The translations under genes were made by a program, and so were the position numbers. Below the pieces are notes generated by a model, which saw only the letters and a program-made list of their open reading frames with translations, made no database searches and was not told the DNA's origin. A stretch of DNA of 40,481 nucleotides. Source: a virus. Positions 1 through 7,854 of this stretch are shown in pieces (within the stretch, counting starts at the first letter, position 1; each line of letters starts with the position of its first letter). The stretch is from the IMG/VR virus record IMGVR_UViG_3300050035_000335, positions 1-40,481 of that record; one strand, written 5' to 3'.

Positions 1-1
1 A

Positions 2-865
2 AATCCGATTAATAAATCAGAACTCAGAAAGCCTGCACCGCTTACTATAGAAGTCGGCGGTAAGGAGTTTCATCTAGGGTATTCCCGCATAGCAAAGTTT
101 CTGGAATGTGCAAAGCAGTACAAATATACGTATGTGGATCATATACGAAATACTGCTGCCATCCCCCTCAGGCGAGGGCAAGCCTACCACAGTACGCTTG
201 AAACCATGTTCAACCATAAACTTTTTAATGATAATGAGGAACTCAAACTTTCAACCTGTGAGAAGTTGGCTGTTATCAATTCACGTAAGGAAAATCTTCC
301 CGAGCGGGAGACGTGCAACGTTATTGATGCTATTCGGTTTTATCATCCCATGATGTATTATAAGCATACACCCATTTGTGTAGAGGACTCTTTCACAATT
401 AATCGTGGGGGGGTAAAGCTTACTGGCCGGATCGACCTTATCAATGATATGGGGCGAATCATCGACCACAAATTCAGCTATGATACCTGGGCGGAAACGC
501 GCTCTCGTTATGGGGTTCAGCCTATGATTTATCAGTGGGCTGGGCTAGATTGGCTTCCAGGCTATTTGCAAAGACAGCATATGGACAGCGTACCTTACAC
601 AGGTTTTCAGTATAATATAATGCGTCTGTTCCCACATCCGCTTATTCAAGTGATTGATATTCCTGTAATTAAGCAGGATATGAGTGATTGGTGGGAGGAA
701 CAAATTGCTGAGGTTGCCAAAGGTATTTTATCGGGAGCATTCCCCGGCAACGCTTCCGATAAAAGTTGTCAGCACTGCGATCATAAAAAAATCTGCAAAC
801 CCGCCATCTATCGGATAAAAAGCTTTAATCTTGGGGCGCAGATTTCGGATGATGAAGATTATTAA
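2..865 (+). CDS. Cas4/RecB-like PD-(D/E)XK nuclease, 5' partial
   Basis: The frame is open from the first bases, so the gene begins upstream of the window; a GTG at 134 lies inside the conserved domain and is not the true start. Visible in order are an N-terminal S-R-I-x-K-F-L-E-C-A motif, RRGQAYHSTLE, the core GRIDLINDMGRIIDHK (D and D-x-K catalytic residues of the PD-(D/E)XK fold), a Q-motif-like GVQPMIYQW, and a C-terminal C-x2-C-x5-C (CQHCDHKKIC). Together with the early Cys this makes the four-cysteine Fe-S pattern of Cas4/AddB-type nucleases. Phage members probably process DNA ends in recombination or replication; that role is inferred. No CRISPR array or other cas gene is present. The next gene, nrdJ, is 160 nt downstream. 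Confidence 0.8.
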   Translation, partial: NPINKSELRKPAPLTIEVGGKEFHLGYSRIAKFLECAKQYKYTYVDHIRNTAAIPLRRGQAYHSTLETMFNHKLFNDNEELKLSTCEKLAVINSRKENLPERETCNVIDAIRFYHPMMYYKHTPICVEDSFTINRGGVKLTGRIDLINDMGRIIDHKFSYDTWAETRSRYGVQPMIYQWAGLDWLPGYLQRQHMDSVPYTGFQYNIMRLFPHPLIQVIDIPVIKQDMSDWWEEQIAEVAKGILSGAFPGNASDKSCQHCDHKKICKPAIYRIKSFNLGAQISDDEDY

Positions 866-870
866 TCGCG

Positions 871-943
871 CCCACCCTCTGTGGGAATACACAGAGTAGG
901 TAGCCGTGCTATCTTAGATGCCCCGACGCCATTGGCAGAGGGG
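871..943 (+). ncRNA. Structured leader upstream of nrdJ (candidate RNA element)
   Basis: The gap before nrdJ has consecutive hairpins. CTCTGTG (877-883) pairs with CACAGAG (890-896) around a 6-nt loop, extendable by ACC/GGT. TAGC (901-904) pairs with GCTA (908-911). CCCC (921-924) pairs with GGGG (940-943), enclosing GCC/GGC (928-930/934-936). There is no T-run after the last stem, so a plain intrinsic terminator is less likely than a folded leader or cis-regulatory RNA. It has no recognisable B12 box. Confidence 0.4.
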
Positions 944-1024
944 AGTATTCACTAAGTATCCAACTTATTAGTAGCTGGTTACGTAATTTAGTGTGAGGCA
1001 TTTAATACCGAGTAAGGAATGACT

Positions 1025-3049
1025 ATGATAGAAGAGTATTCACACAAGCAGGACGAGGACAGTATTAATATCCTCAGTGACCTAACGAGTTTTATGAAGT
1101 ATGCAAAATATCTTCCGGAACTTGGCCGGAGGGAAGTTTGGAACGAGACCTGTAATCGTAACCAAGAAATGCACATTAAGCATTATAAAAAATATCCAAG
1201 TCTCATAAAGGATATTGTAGAAACCTATGGCATGGTACGGAGGAAGGAAGTGCTCCCCTCCATGCGCTCAATGCAATTTGCCGGACGCCCCATTGAAATT
1301 ACTCCCTCCAGAATTTTCAACTGCGCGTACTTGCCTATAGATGCTATTGAGGCATTTAGCGAGATTATGTTCCTCCTTCTAGGGGGAACAGGGGTAGGTT
1401 ATTCAGTCCAGCTTCAGCATGTTGCTAAACTCCCACCCATAAACGGACCACTTCTTACACAGAGATTCGTAATTGGAGACAGTATTGAAGGCTGGGCGGA
1501 TGCGGTTAAAGTGCTGATTTCTGCCTATTTTCGTCCAGATAAACTTTATCGTCCGATTTTTGACTTTTCAGATATCCGTCCAAAAGGTGCCAGGCTTGTA
1601 ACTAGTGGCGGTAAGGCCCCGGGTCCCGCCCCGTTGAAAGCTTGTCTCGATACTATTGAAGACATTCTTCGTAAACATGTAAACGGTGACCAGCTTAGTT
1701 CCCTAGAAGTGCATGACATTGTTTGTATTATTGCCGATGCCGTGCTAGCTGGCGGTATTAGACGTGCAGCGCTCATTTCACTCTTCTCTCTTGATGATGG
1801 GGCAATGCTTAAGGCTAAGTCAAACTTTCCTGTTATCCGTAGCAAAGAGTTGGGGATGGATCGGTATGAAATCGTAGTAGATGAACCTGGCTATGGAGAG
1901 ACCACGCACTATCTCGCGCTTTCCGCGTATGCGCTTGATCTGATTAATACTAATGGTACTCTTCCTTGGTACTATTTTCAGCCACAGCGGGGACGGTCGA
2001 ATAACTCGGTGACATTGCTTCGCGGCGCGGTGAGTAGAGAAAGGTTCGATCAGCTCTGGGATACCATTCAGGCATCTGGCTGCGGGGAACCGGGGTTTTA
2101 CTGGACTAACAATCTCGATTATGGATCGAATCCGTGTTGTGAGGTTAGTCTAAAACCATTCTGCTTTTGCAACCTGACTACAATTAATGCGCGTAAAATT
2201 AAAACGCAGGCGCAGCTTAATCGTGCGGTTAAAGCTGCAACGTTTCTTGGAACGCTGCAGGCGGGTTATACAAACTTTCACTATCTTCGGCCCATTTGGC
2301 AGGAGACAACAGAAGCGGATGCGCTGCTGGGGGTGAGCATGACCGGCGTTGCGGAAGCCGGGTACTTAACGCTTGATTTTGAGAAGGCGGCAAAGATTGT
2401 TCTTGAGGAAAATGCCCGGGTAGCCGACATAATTGGAATTAATCATACGGCCCGTGGCACGGTATTAAAGCCCGAAGGTACTAGTAGTCTCGTGCTGGGA
2501 ACAAGTTCCGGCGTTCATGCATGGCACCATGAGCTTTATGTTAGGCGTATGCGTGTCAAGAAAAATGAGGCGGTCTACAAATACTTGCTGGAGCAAATTC
2601 CACAGCTTGTAGAAGATGATTTGCTTGATCCGAGTGGGGCTATTATTTGTATTCCCGTTAAAGCGCCTGAGGGGGCGATTACTCGGGAGGAAACAGCGCT
2701 CGATCTATTAGAGCGTGTCTTACTCTTTAGTCAAAAGTGGATACGCCCCGGACACGTTTCTGGGGATAATACGCACAACGTTTCGGCTACTATTACGATA
2801 AAACCGAACGAATGGTCGTTAGTCGGTGCCTGGATGTGGGAGCACAGGAATGATTACAATGGCCTAAGCGTCCTGCCTTACGATGGGGGTACTTATACGC
2901 AGGCACCATTTATGGACGCTACGCAGGAAGAATATGAACTTATGCGCCAGTATCTCAAGCAGATTGATCTTACGCAGGTCAACGAAGCAGAGGATGAAAC
3001 AAACCTCACAGGAGAACTTGCTTGCGCTGGCGGAGCTTGTACTATATAA
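1025..3049 (+). CDS. nrdJ: Adenosylcobalamin-dependent ribonucleotide reductase (class II)
   Basis: Reduces ribonucleotides to deoxyribonucleotides in the cytoplasm using a B12-derived radical, feeding phage DNA synthesis. It resembles the monomeric Lactobacillus-type triphosphate reductase: first redox Cys in F-N-C-A-Y-L (about residue 100), active site N-P-C-C-E-V-S-L (thiyl Cys about 371, Glu about 373), K-P-E-G-T-S-S, and a C-terminal C-x4-C (CAGGAC, about 667/672) that exchanges electrons with thioredoxin-like reductants. At 674 residues it is a little shorter than the roughly 740-residue type enzyme. AAGGA (1014-1018) sits 6 nt before ATG 1025 but only abuts the in-frame ATG at 1019, so 1025 is chosen. 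A dNMP kinase follows two genes later. Class II enzymes need no oxygen, which suits hosts of variable aerobiosis. Confidence 0.93.
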   Translation: MIEEYSHKQDEDSINILSDLTSFMKYAKYLPELGRREVWNETCNRNQEMHIKHYKKYPSLIKDIVETYGMVRRKEVLPSMRSMQFAGRPIEITPSRIFNCAYLPIDAIEAFSEIMFLLLGGTGVGYSVQLQHVAKLPPINGPLLTQRFVIGDSIEGWADAVKVLISAYFRPDKLYRPIFDFSDIRPKGARLVTSGGKAPGPAPLKACLDTIEDILRKHVNGDQLSSLEVHDIVCIIADAVLAGGIRRAALISLFSLDDGAMLKAKSNFPVIRSKELGMDRYEIVVDEPGYGETTHYLALSAYALDLINTNGTLPWYYFQPQRGRSNNSVTLLRGAVSRERFDQLWDTIQASGCGEPGFYWTNNLDYGSNPCCEVSLKPFCFCNLTTINARKIKTQAQLNRAVKAATFLGTLQAGYTNFHYLRPIWQETTEADALLGVSMTGVAEAGYLTLDFEKAAKIVLEENARVADIIGINHTARGTVLKPEGTSSLVLGTSSGVHAWHHELYVRRMRVKKNEAVYKYLLEQIPQLVEDDLLDPSGAIICIPVKAPEGAITREETALDLLERVLLFSQKWIRPGHVSGDNTHNVSATITIKPNEWSLVGAWMWEHRNDYNGLSVLPYDGGTYTQAPFMDATQEEYELMRQYLKQIDLTQVNEAEDETNLTGELACAGGACTI

Positions 3050-3050
3050 T
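3045..3050 (+). promoter_or_regulatory. Possible -10 element overlapping the nrdJ stop codon
   Basis: A perfect TATAAT covers the nrdJ stop codon and lies 11 nt before the 3061-3117 hairpin. No convincing -35 is visible. It would drive the 3150 gene and the dNMP kinase operon. Confidence 0.3.
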
Positions 3051-3060
3051 AGACAAATAG

Positions 3061-3117
3061 TAGTATTATTATGGCATTGGGAGAGATTAAGTTTCTACCC
3101 ATGCCATAATAATACTA
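3061..3117 (+). terminator. 17-bp perfect hairpin downstream of nrdJ
   Basis: TAGTATTATTATGGCAT (3061-3077) is perfectly complementary to 3101-3117, with an extra GGG/CCC inside (3079-3081/3098-3100) and a 16-nt loop. No U-tract follows, so it may act as an mRNA processing or stability element rather than a classical terminator. Confidence 0.5.
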
Positions 3118-3149
3118 AATTAGAAAAAACATTTTGGAGGCAGTATAAT

Positions 3150-3635
3150 ATGTCACATGAACGAACTTCCCGCCCGTCTCTGCTCCTAGCAGCACTCTCG
3201 TTTCTTTCCGGGAGTTTAGGCACACCATTAGCTGATCCTAATCGGCGCTATTCTCGCACAGGGATGCGCAGTCGAACAAAGCCAAACTATCAGTGGTCCT
3301 TGGCCCCTAAGGAAACATTCAAAGGACGTAGCGCCCGGCGTATGACACGGGCACAGGCTAAGATACTTATTCAAGATGCAAGGAGTAAGCAGCGTGTCAA
3401 ACAAGTAGCTGAAGCTGTTAGATATTCCTTCGATACCGGTAAGTGGACTGTTCGGTTGAATAACGGGCAATGGCTTGTGGCCAGAACCTTCGAAGGCTTG
3501 GTCAAAAATATTGGAGGCATGTCCGAGTTAAAGGCGGATCAGCTTTGGGCATACCTTGATAAGAATCGCAATCAATGGATCACTTTTGTTGCGGAAACCA
3601 GCTCAGTTAAGAAGAGAGGAGTTAGTTTTGCTTAA
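3150..3635 (+). CDS. Hypothetical phage protein (161 aa)
   Basis: Not recognised. The frame is open further upstream into nrdJ, but GGAGG at 3136-3140 sits 9 nt before ATG 3150, which is taken as the start. The N-terminus MSHERTSRPSLLLAALSFLS is mildly hydrophobic (about residues 10-28) but lacks a clear signal-peptide cleavage site. The middle is very basic, and the C-terminal half (KWTVRLNNGQWLVARTFEGL) reads as a small beta domain. It overlaps the dNMP kinase by 8 nt and so is translationally coupled to it. It could be a small nucleic-acid-binding protein; function unknown. Confidence 0.6.
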   Translation: MSHERTSRPSLLLAALSFLSGSLGTPLADPNRRYSRTGMRSRTKPNYQWSLAPKETFKGRSARRMTRAQAKILIQDARSKQRVKQVAEAVRYSFDTGKWTVRLNNGQWLVARTFEGLVKNIGGMSELKADQLWAYLDKNRNQWITFVAETSSVKKRGVSFA

Positions 3636-4275
3636 TCCCACCATCATTGGTATCTCTGGCCACAAGGGATCAGGGAAAGATACGCTTGCTGCATATATCG
3701 CTGATCATGCGCGGCGTCGGGGGTATAAAGTACTCTTTCGCTCCTTTGGTTCTGCGCTAAAGGAAGAAGCCGCTTATGCGATGTCCCTAGCAACAGATAA
3801 GACTTATGAGGAGTTACTAAATGAGTTCAACGATGTGGCGAAAAAGGAGCGTTGGCGACTTCTGCTTCAATTATGGGGAACGGAACTTCGCCGAACGGAG
3901 GCAGAGTCTTACTGGCTAAATTGTCTTCAGGAATGGATAGAAGAGAATTCTGCAATGTATGTGGAGGGTAAGCAGAAGTTACTTATCTTTGTGCCGGATG
4001 TCCGCTTTAATAATGAAGCAGAGTTTATCAGGGATCGCAAAGGGTTCCTCATTCGCATAGAGCGCCCAGGTCGTCCTCTGGATAAACATAGCAGTGAAAC
4101 GGAGCTGGATAACTATACGTATTTCAACCGATGTATTCTGAACGCAGGGACAAAGATAGACCTTGACCTAATTGCTCAGCGGCTTCTACAATCTCTCGAA
4201 TTTTGGGGGGGCGTAGGAGGGCAGCAGGAGTATCCAGCTCCTCCCGGGATACACCATAATGAGGGAATTATCTAA
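3628..4275 (+). CDS. Deoxynucleoside monophosphate kinase (P-loop)
   Basis: Phosphorylates dNMPs to dNDPs with ATP, working with NrdJ upstream to supply precursors. A Walker A G-H-K-G-S-G-K-D lies at residues 11-18. The acceptor-site segment P-D-V-R-F-x-N-E-A-E is typical of T4 gp1-like phage dNMP kinases, and H-S-S-E-T-E-L-D follows. The start is TTG 3628, preceded at 6 nt by AGAGGAG (3615-3621); earlier in-frame codons lie inside the previous gene. Length is 215 aa, usual for the family at about 200-240. The last 20 residues (GGVGGQQEYPAPPGIHHNEG) are low-complexity and not part of the fold. Confidence 0.85.
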   Translation: MLNPTIIGISGHKGSGKDTLAAYIADHARRRGYKVLFRSFGSALKEEAAYAMSLATDKTYEELLNEFNDVAKKERWRLLLQLWGTELRRTEAESYWLNCLQEWIEENSAMYVEGKQKLLIFVPDVRFNNEAEFIRDRKGFLIRIERPGRPLDKHSSETELDNYTYFNRCILNAGTKIDLDLIAQRLLQSLEFWGGVGGQQEYPAPPGIHHNEGII

Positions 4276-4276
4276 T

Positions 4277-4516
4277 ATGTCAGGAGCTAATTATACAGAG
4301 GCGTATCTCGAACTTCGTAATGCCTGCCGTGCGCTTGTGCAAGCAGCAGAGCCCAAGCATGAGATCGTTCAAGCTTTTACCGGAGAGAGATTTCAAGCGG
4401 TACTGGTTCCCACAGAAGAGTTCAATTACTTTAAGGCTATTGCCCGAAAGCACTTTCATATCGCTGAAGAGGAACAGGGTAATCTTACTGCCTTACAAGC
4501 GGGGTTACTCCGGTGA
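4277..4516 (+). CDS. Small hypothetical protein (79 aa)
   Basis: Not recognised. ATG 4277 is preferred over the in-frame ATG at 4259 because GAGGGA (4261-4266) precedes it at 10 nt and the gene then starts just after the kinase stop. The sequence is mostly helical and acidic (YTEAYLELRNACRALVQAAE, then FNYFKAIARKHFHIAEEEQG). It overlaps the next gene through GTGA. Its place just upstream of the large terminase would suit a small terminase subunit, but no HTH is visible, so that is only a positional guess. Confidence 0.55.
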   Translation: MSGANYTEAYLELRNACRALVQAAEPKHEIVQAFTGERFQAVLVPTEEFNYFKAIARKHFHIAEEEQGNLTALQAGLLR

Positions 4517-4971
4517 AACGAAAGGTAATCCTGCCTTTATCCGCTAAGCTCAGAACGCTGGCGCAAGGGGAGGCCCCACTCAGCCAGGTCAAACCGGGGG
4601 AGTCTGTGGTAGGATATGAGTATAATAGCCATCGTCCCAGCTCTAGCAGAATTATTGCTATTAAAGAGTTAGGTAAGTATCCAGGTATGAACATATTCCT
4701 GCGTGGAATTAACTCTATTAATATATCCTGGGATACAGTAGTGCTTACATTGTTCGGTGAGAAAAAAATGACAGAGCACCCAAGGCACCTCTTGGGGCTC
4801 TGCCTTGTGAACCCAAAGCAGATTGTTGTGCGAGAAATGAGCGTCATCAATGAGACTTCTCCCGAGCCGATGGCAGAAATAACGTGGGAAGAGGACTGCC
4901 AGTACCTTTGGGCGGAGGGCATCCTCGTAGGATCAAATGACGAAAGCGCAAATCAGTGCACTCAAACATAA
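4513..4971 (+). CDS. Hypothetical protein, possible degenerate Hint-like fold
   Basis: A GTG start overlaps the previous stop (GTGA). No certain family. The order of segments resembles a Hint (intein-type) domain: PLSQVKPGESVVGYE, then strand-rich NIFLRGINSI, VVLTLFGEKKMTEHPR (compare the LTxxHP block B of Hint domains), and a C-terminal YLWAEGILVGSN where inteins carry ILVHN. The catalytic N-terminal Cys is missing, so splicing activity is not expected. The 3' end overlaps the terminase start by 35 nt. The resemblance is by eye only. Confidence 0.55.
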   Translation: MKRKVILPLSAKLRTLAQGEAPLSQVKPGESVVGYEYNSHRPSSSRIIAIKELGKYPGMNIFLRGINSINISWDTVVLTLFGEKKMTEHPRHLLGLCLVNPKQIVVREMSVINETSPEPMAEITWEEDCQYLWAEGILVGSNDESANQCTQT

Positions 4972-7789
4972 GTTAATAAATTGCTTCATAGCTAATCCCA
5001 AGGAGGGACAAGAGTTAGCTGTGCAGTTTGGTCTCTGGGACTGGCTCTATCAGGCGGTCGCTAAACCCATTCATCTGTGCCTATGCCGAGAAGATATTAA
5101 CGCATTCCTCGAATATATTATGGTAGATCCGGAAACTGGCGGGGCAGTAAAGCAGCAGCCTTTCCATCATGAGTGGCAAGCCATCATTACTAAGTTCAAG
5201 CGTGTACTTATTGCAGCGCCGCGTGGGCATGGTAAATGCCAAACAGGGGAAACCCTTAATACTATGGCGGATGGCTCTCGTGTAATGGTTAAGGATTTGA
5301 TTCTTGGACAAGAGTATAAGTTTCTTTCCTGGACGGAAGAAGATGGTTACTCGACGCAGCCAGGGCGTGTTTGGCAGTCTACGAGGCAAAACTGCTATGA
5401 AGTTAAGACACGCGCAGGGCGTACAACCTCCTACTCAGAAGAACATCCTTGCTGGACGAGTAAAGGCTGGGTAGCAACTAAAGATTTACTTCCGGGGGAT
5501 CGTTTTGCTGTAGCACTGAGTCAACCACATGGAACTAAAGAAGTTTCCTCAGAAGAAGCGTGGCTTATGGGCTTGATTATCGGTGATGGTGGTATTAAAT
5601 ATCATCAGTGCGGGATAACGTCTGCTGATCCCGTAATCGACCTAGAGATTATGCGATGCTCTGCCTTTATGGGCTTTACCATGAGGCACGGTTCAGAAAA
5701 ATATCCCTATTGTCACTCTTTGCCCCATGGGGCTTTACCTTGGTTAGAGCGCTATGGATTAAGGGGAAAGGGTTCCTATACCAAACGTATTCCTGCGGAA
5801 TGTTTTACATGGAATGCAGAAGGTGTTCGAGCGTTGCTTGATGGTTATTGGCAAGCAGATGGGTCGGCCAGTAGCAATGGTAGTATAATTGAATATTGTT
5901 CTGTAAGTAAAGAACTTCTTGGGGATGTCCAATCACTTCTTTTGCGGTTTGGGGTTACTGCACAAATTTCAGAGAAGCATGGGACATACTTAGGATTACC
6001 CCATTTATCGTATAGGCTACTTATACTGGGTGGATCACGAGAACAATTTGTGGGGCTCTTAACGGGAAATCAGCCAAAGACTTTAGTTGCGCGAGAGCTT
6101 GCCCAGAAAAAATCGAATGCCAACGTGGATGTTATTCCTGATGCCTTAATGAATCGACTTAGTATTAGGCGCGGTTTCCGTAGTGATAAAAAAAATGGCT
6201 GTGATCTATCAAATAGACGACTTAACGGGCATTTACGTCGTAAAGTGTTGCGACATGCCGAGATTCATCCTAATGGACTTCTAGCTAATAACGCAAACCT
6301 ATTCTGGGATGAAATCGTGTCCGTCAAATGTATAGGAAGGCAGCAAACCTACTCTGTAGAAATAGATAACACGCATGTACATATCACTGATGATTTTATC
6401 ACGCATAACACTATACAAGTAATTGGACGTATTGTATGGGAGCTTGGGCGCAATCATGATCTTCGCGTTAAAATAATTGGCGCGAGTGATGAAAAAGCCA
6501 GAGAAGTTCTTGGTCTCGTTTCTGAACTAATTAAATCCTCTCCCCAAGTACAAGAAGTTTTTCCCGATCTTATTATTGATTCAGAGCGTGGTGATAAGAA
6601 AGAAGCCTTCTTTGTTATGCGCAATATCGCGCAAAGAGACCCTAGCGTGCAGGCGAGCGGGGTGATGTCCGCAGGAGCAGGAGGCCGTGCTGACCTTCTT
6701 GTTTGTGATGACGTTGTTGACGTTAAGAATGCTGTTACAAACCCTGCTATGCGTGAACAGGTTATTCGTGCGATTAAAGAAACGTGGTTTTCCCTTGTTG
6801 CTAGTCAGGGTCGCATTGTTTGGATTTGTACTCCCTATCACGTGGCTGACTGCTCCCATGATCTGAAGAACACGCCAGGAAACTTCTGGAAAGTTTGGTG
6901 GACTCCCGCTATCAATAAGATTGAGGTCATGGATAAGGATAATCGACCGCGTATGGAGCCGGTTTTCGATGATAAGGGTGAGCTTGTCCATAATAACCGG
7001 GGCGAGATTGTTATGCGTTCGGTTATGGAAACAACCTATCTCTGGCCAGAAAAGTGGGGGGAAGAGACGCTGGCCAGCAAGCGTATTGAAGTCGGAGAGC
7101 GCGTATTTGCGCGTCAATATCTGCTTAATGCTATGTCGGACGAAGAGCGCACGTTCCCCGAGCGCGGCATTAAAAAGAGTTATGATATCATGCTCGGGGA
7201 TATTGGTGAGGGAATTGATGATAACTGGCCCACATTCGGCGGAGTAGACCTTGCCTCCAGTCTTGGGAAAAAAGCAGCCTATACAGTAATATGGACCCTC
7301 GCTCGAAACCCGGTAGATAAGCGCCTCTATTTTAAAAGTATGTGGCGGGCTAAGATAGACTTCAATGAAATTATGTCAGCGATTAAATCTGAATATGAAA
7401 AGCACCATTGGAGATTTTGCTATGTCGAAAACAACGGATTTCAAAAAGCAGTTATTGATGCTGCAGATAAAGATCATAAAGATATTCCGATACAAGGCTT
7501 CCATACAAGTGCGAGCGGTAAGTTTAATGAACTCGTTGGATTACCTGGTCTTGCGGTTAGCTTTGAGAAGGGTCTGTTTGCACTGCCAGCGGCACGTTTT
7601 ACTCCTGAAGGTGAACTTACAGGAGAGGACAATACTGGTTATGGTGTGTTTTTAGATGAACTACGAAGTCACCCGGGCGGGGAGCATAGCGATACGGTCA
7701 TGGCCCTATGGTTTGCTTATCGCGCAGCTATAGAGGGCATAAGCGATTTTGAGTCAAGCTGGATCGACGCGATTAGTTCTATACGGTAA
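4937..7789 (+). CDS. terL: Terminase large subunit with intein
   Basis: Motor ATPase and nuclease that packages DNA into proheads through the portal. The precursor is 950 aa; after splicing of a 391-residue intein the host protein is 559 aa. Walker A is A-P-R-G-H-G-K (residues 94-100) joined after splicing to T492. Walker B is LLVCDD (D591/D592) in R-A-D-L-L-V-C-D-D-V. Nuclease motifs are F-G-G-V-D-L-A-S, Y-V-E-N-N-G-F-Q and H-S-D-T-V-M-A-L. The ATG at 4937 has AGGA just upstream and lies inside the previous gene. The portal follows 65 nt downstream, the usual order. The ATPase cannot work unless the intein is removed, since it splits the P-loop. Confidence 0.93.
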   Translation: MTKAQISALKHKLINCFIANPKEGQELAVQFGLWDWLYQAVAKPIHLCLCREDINAFLEYIMVDPETGGAVKQQPFHHEWQAIITKFKRVLIAAPRGHGKCQTGETLNTMADGSRVMVKDLILGQEYKFLSWTEEDGYSTQPGRVWQSTRQNCYEVKTRAGRTTSYSEEHPCWTSKGWVATKDLLPGDRFAVALSQPHGTKEVSSEEAWLMGLIIGDGGIKYHQCGITSADPVIDLEIMRCSAFMGFTMRHGSEKYPYCHSLPHGALPWLERYGLRGKGSYTKRIPAECFTWNAEGVRALLDGYWQADGSASSNGSIIEYCSVSKELLGDVQSLLLRFGVTAQISEKHGTYLGLPHLSYRLLILGGSREQFVGLLTGNQPKTLVARELAQKKSNANVDVIPDALMNRLSIRRGFRSDKKNGCDLSNRRLNGHLRRKVLRHAEIHPNGLLANNANLFWDEIVSVKCIGRQQTYSVEIDNTHVHITDDFITHNTIQVIGRIVWELGRNHDLRVKIIGASDEKAREVLGLVSELIKSSPQVQEVFPDLIIDSERGDKKEAFFVMRNIAQRDPSVQASGVMSAGAGGRADLLVCDDVVDVKNAVTNPAMREQVIRAIKETWFSLVASQGRIVWICTPYHVADCSHDLKNTPGNFWKVWWTPAINKIEVMDKDNRPRMEPVFDDKGELVHNNRGEIVMRSVMETTYLWPEKWGEETLASKRIEVGERVFARQYLLNAMSDEERTFPERGIKKSYDIMLGDIGEGIDDNWPTFGGVDLASSLGKKAAYTVIWTLARNPVDKRLYFKSMWRAKIDFNEIMSAIKSEYEKHHWRFCYVENNGFQKAVIDAADKDHKDIPIQGFHTSASGKFNELVGLPGLAVSFEKGLFALPAARFTPEGELTGEDNTGYGVFLDELRSHPGGEHSDTVMALWFAYRAAIEGISDFESSWIDAISSIR
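5237..6409 (+). other. LAGLIDADG intein inside the TerL P-loop
   Basis: In-frame insertion between K100 and the Thr of the Walker A motif. It starts with Cys (residue 101, CQTGETLNTMADGS, block A). Block B is S-E-E-H-P-C-W-T with His170. Two LAGLIDADG helices, LMGLIIGDG (210-218) and LLDGYWQADG (300-309), show a homing endonuclease domain with both acidic residues. It ends VEIDNTHVHI then ITHN (His490-Asn491) with Thr +1. All residues needed for class 1 splicing appear present, so it should be active. Its length of 391 aa is usual for an endonuclease-bearing intein. Confidence 0.93.
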
Positions 7790-7821
7790 AACCCTAGGAC
7801 AGGCCGCTTTCTTTGCGGGCA

Positions 7822-7830
7822 TGATACAAT
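7822..7830 (+). promoter_or_regulatory. Extended -10 promoter before the portal gene
   Basis: TGATACAAT matches an extended -10 (TGnTATAAT) with one mismatch and lies 25 nt before the portal start codon. A short GATAC/GTATC repeat overlaps it. RBS AGAGGAA follows. Confidence 0.35.
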
Positions 7831-7854
7831 AGTGAACGTATCAGAGGAATTATT

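Noticed and set aside
866-1018. Cobalamin riboswitch upstream of nrdJ
   Set aside because: No recognisable B12 box or the expected long multi-stem consensus in only 150 nt; kept only as a generic structured leader.
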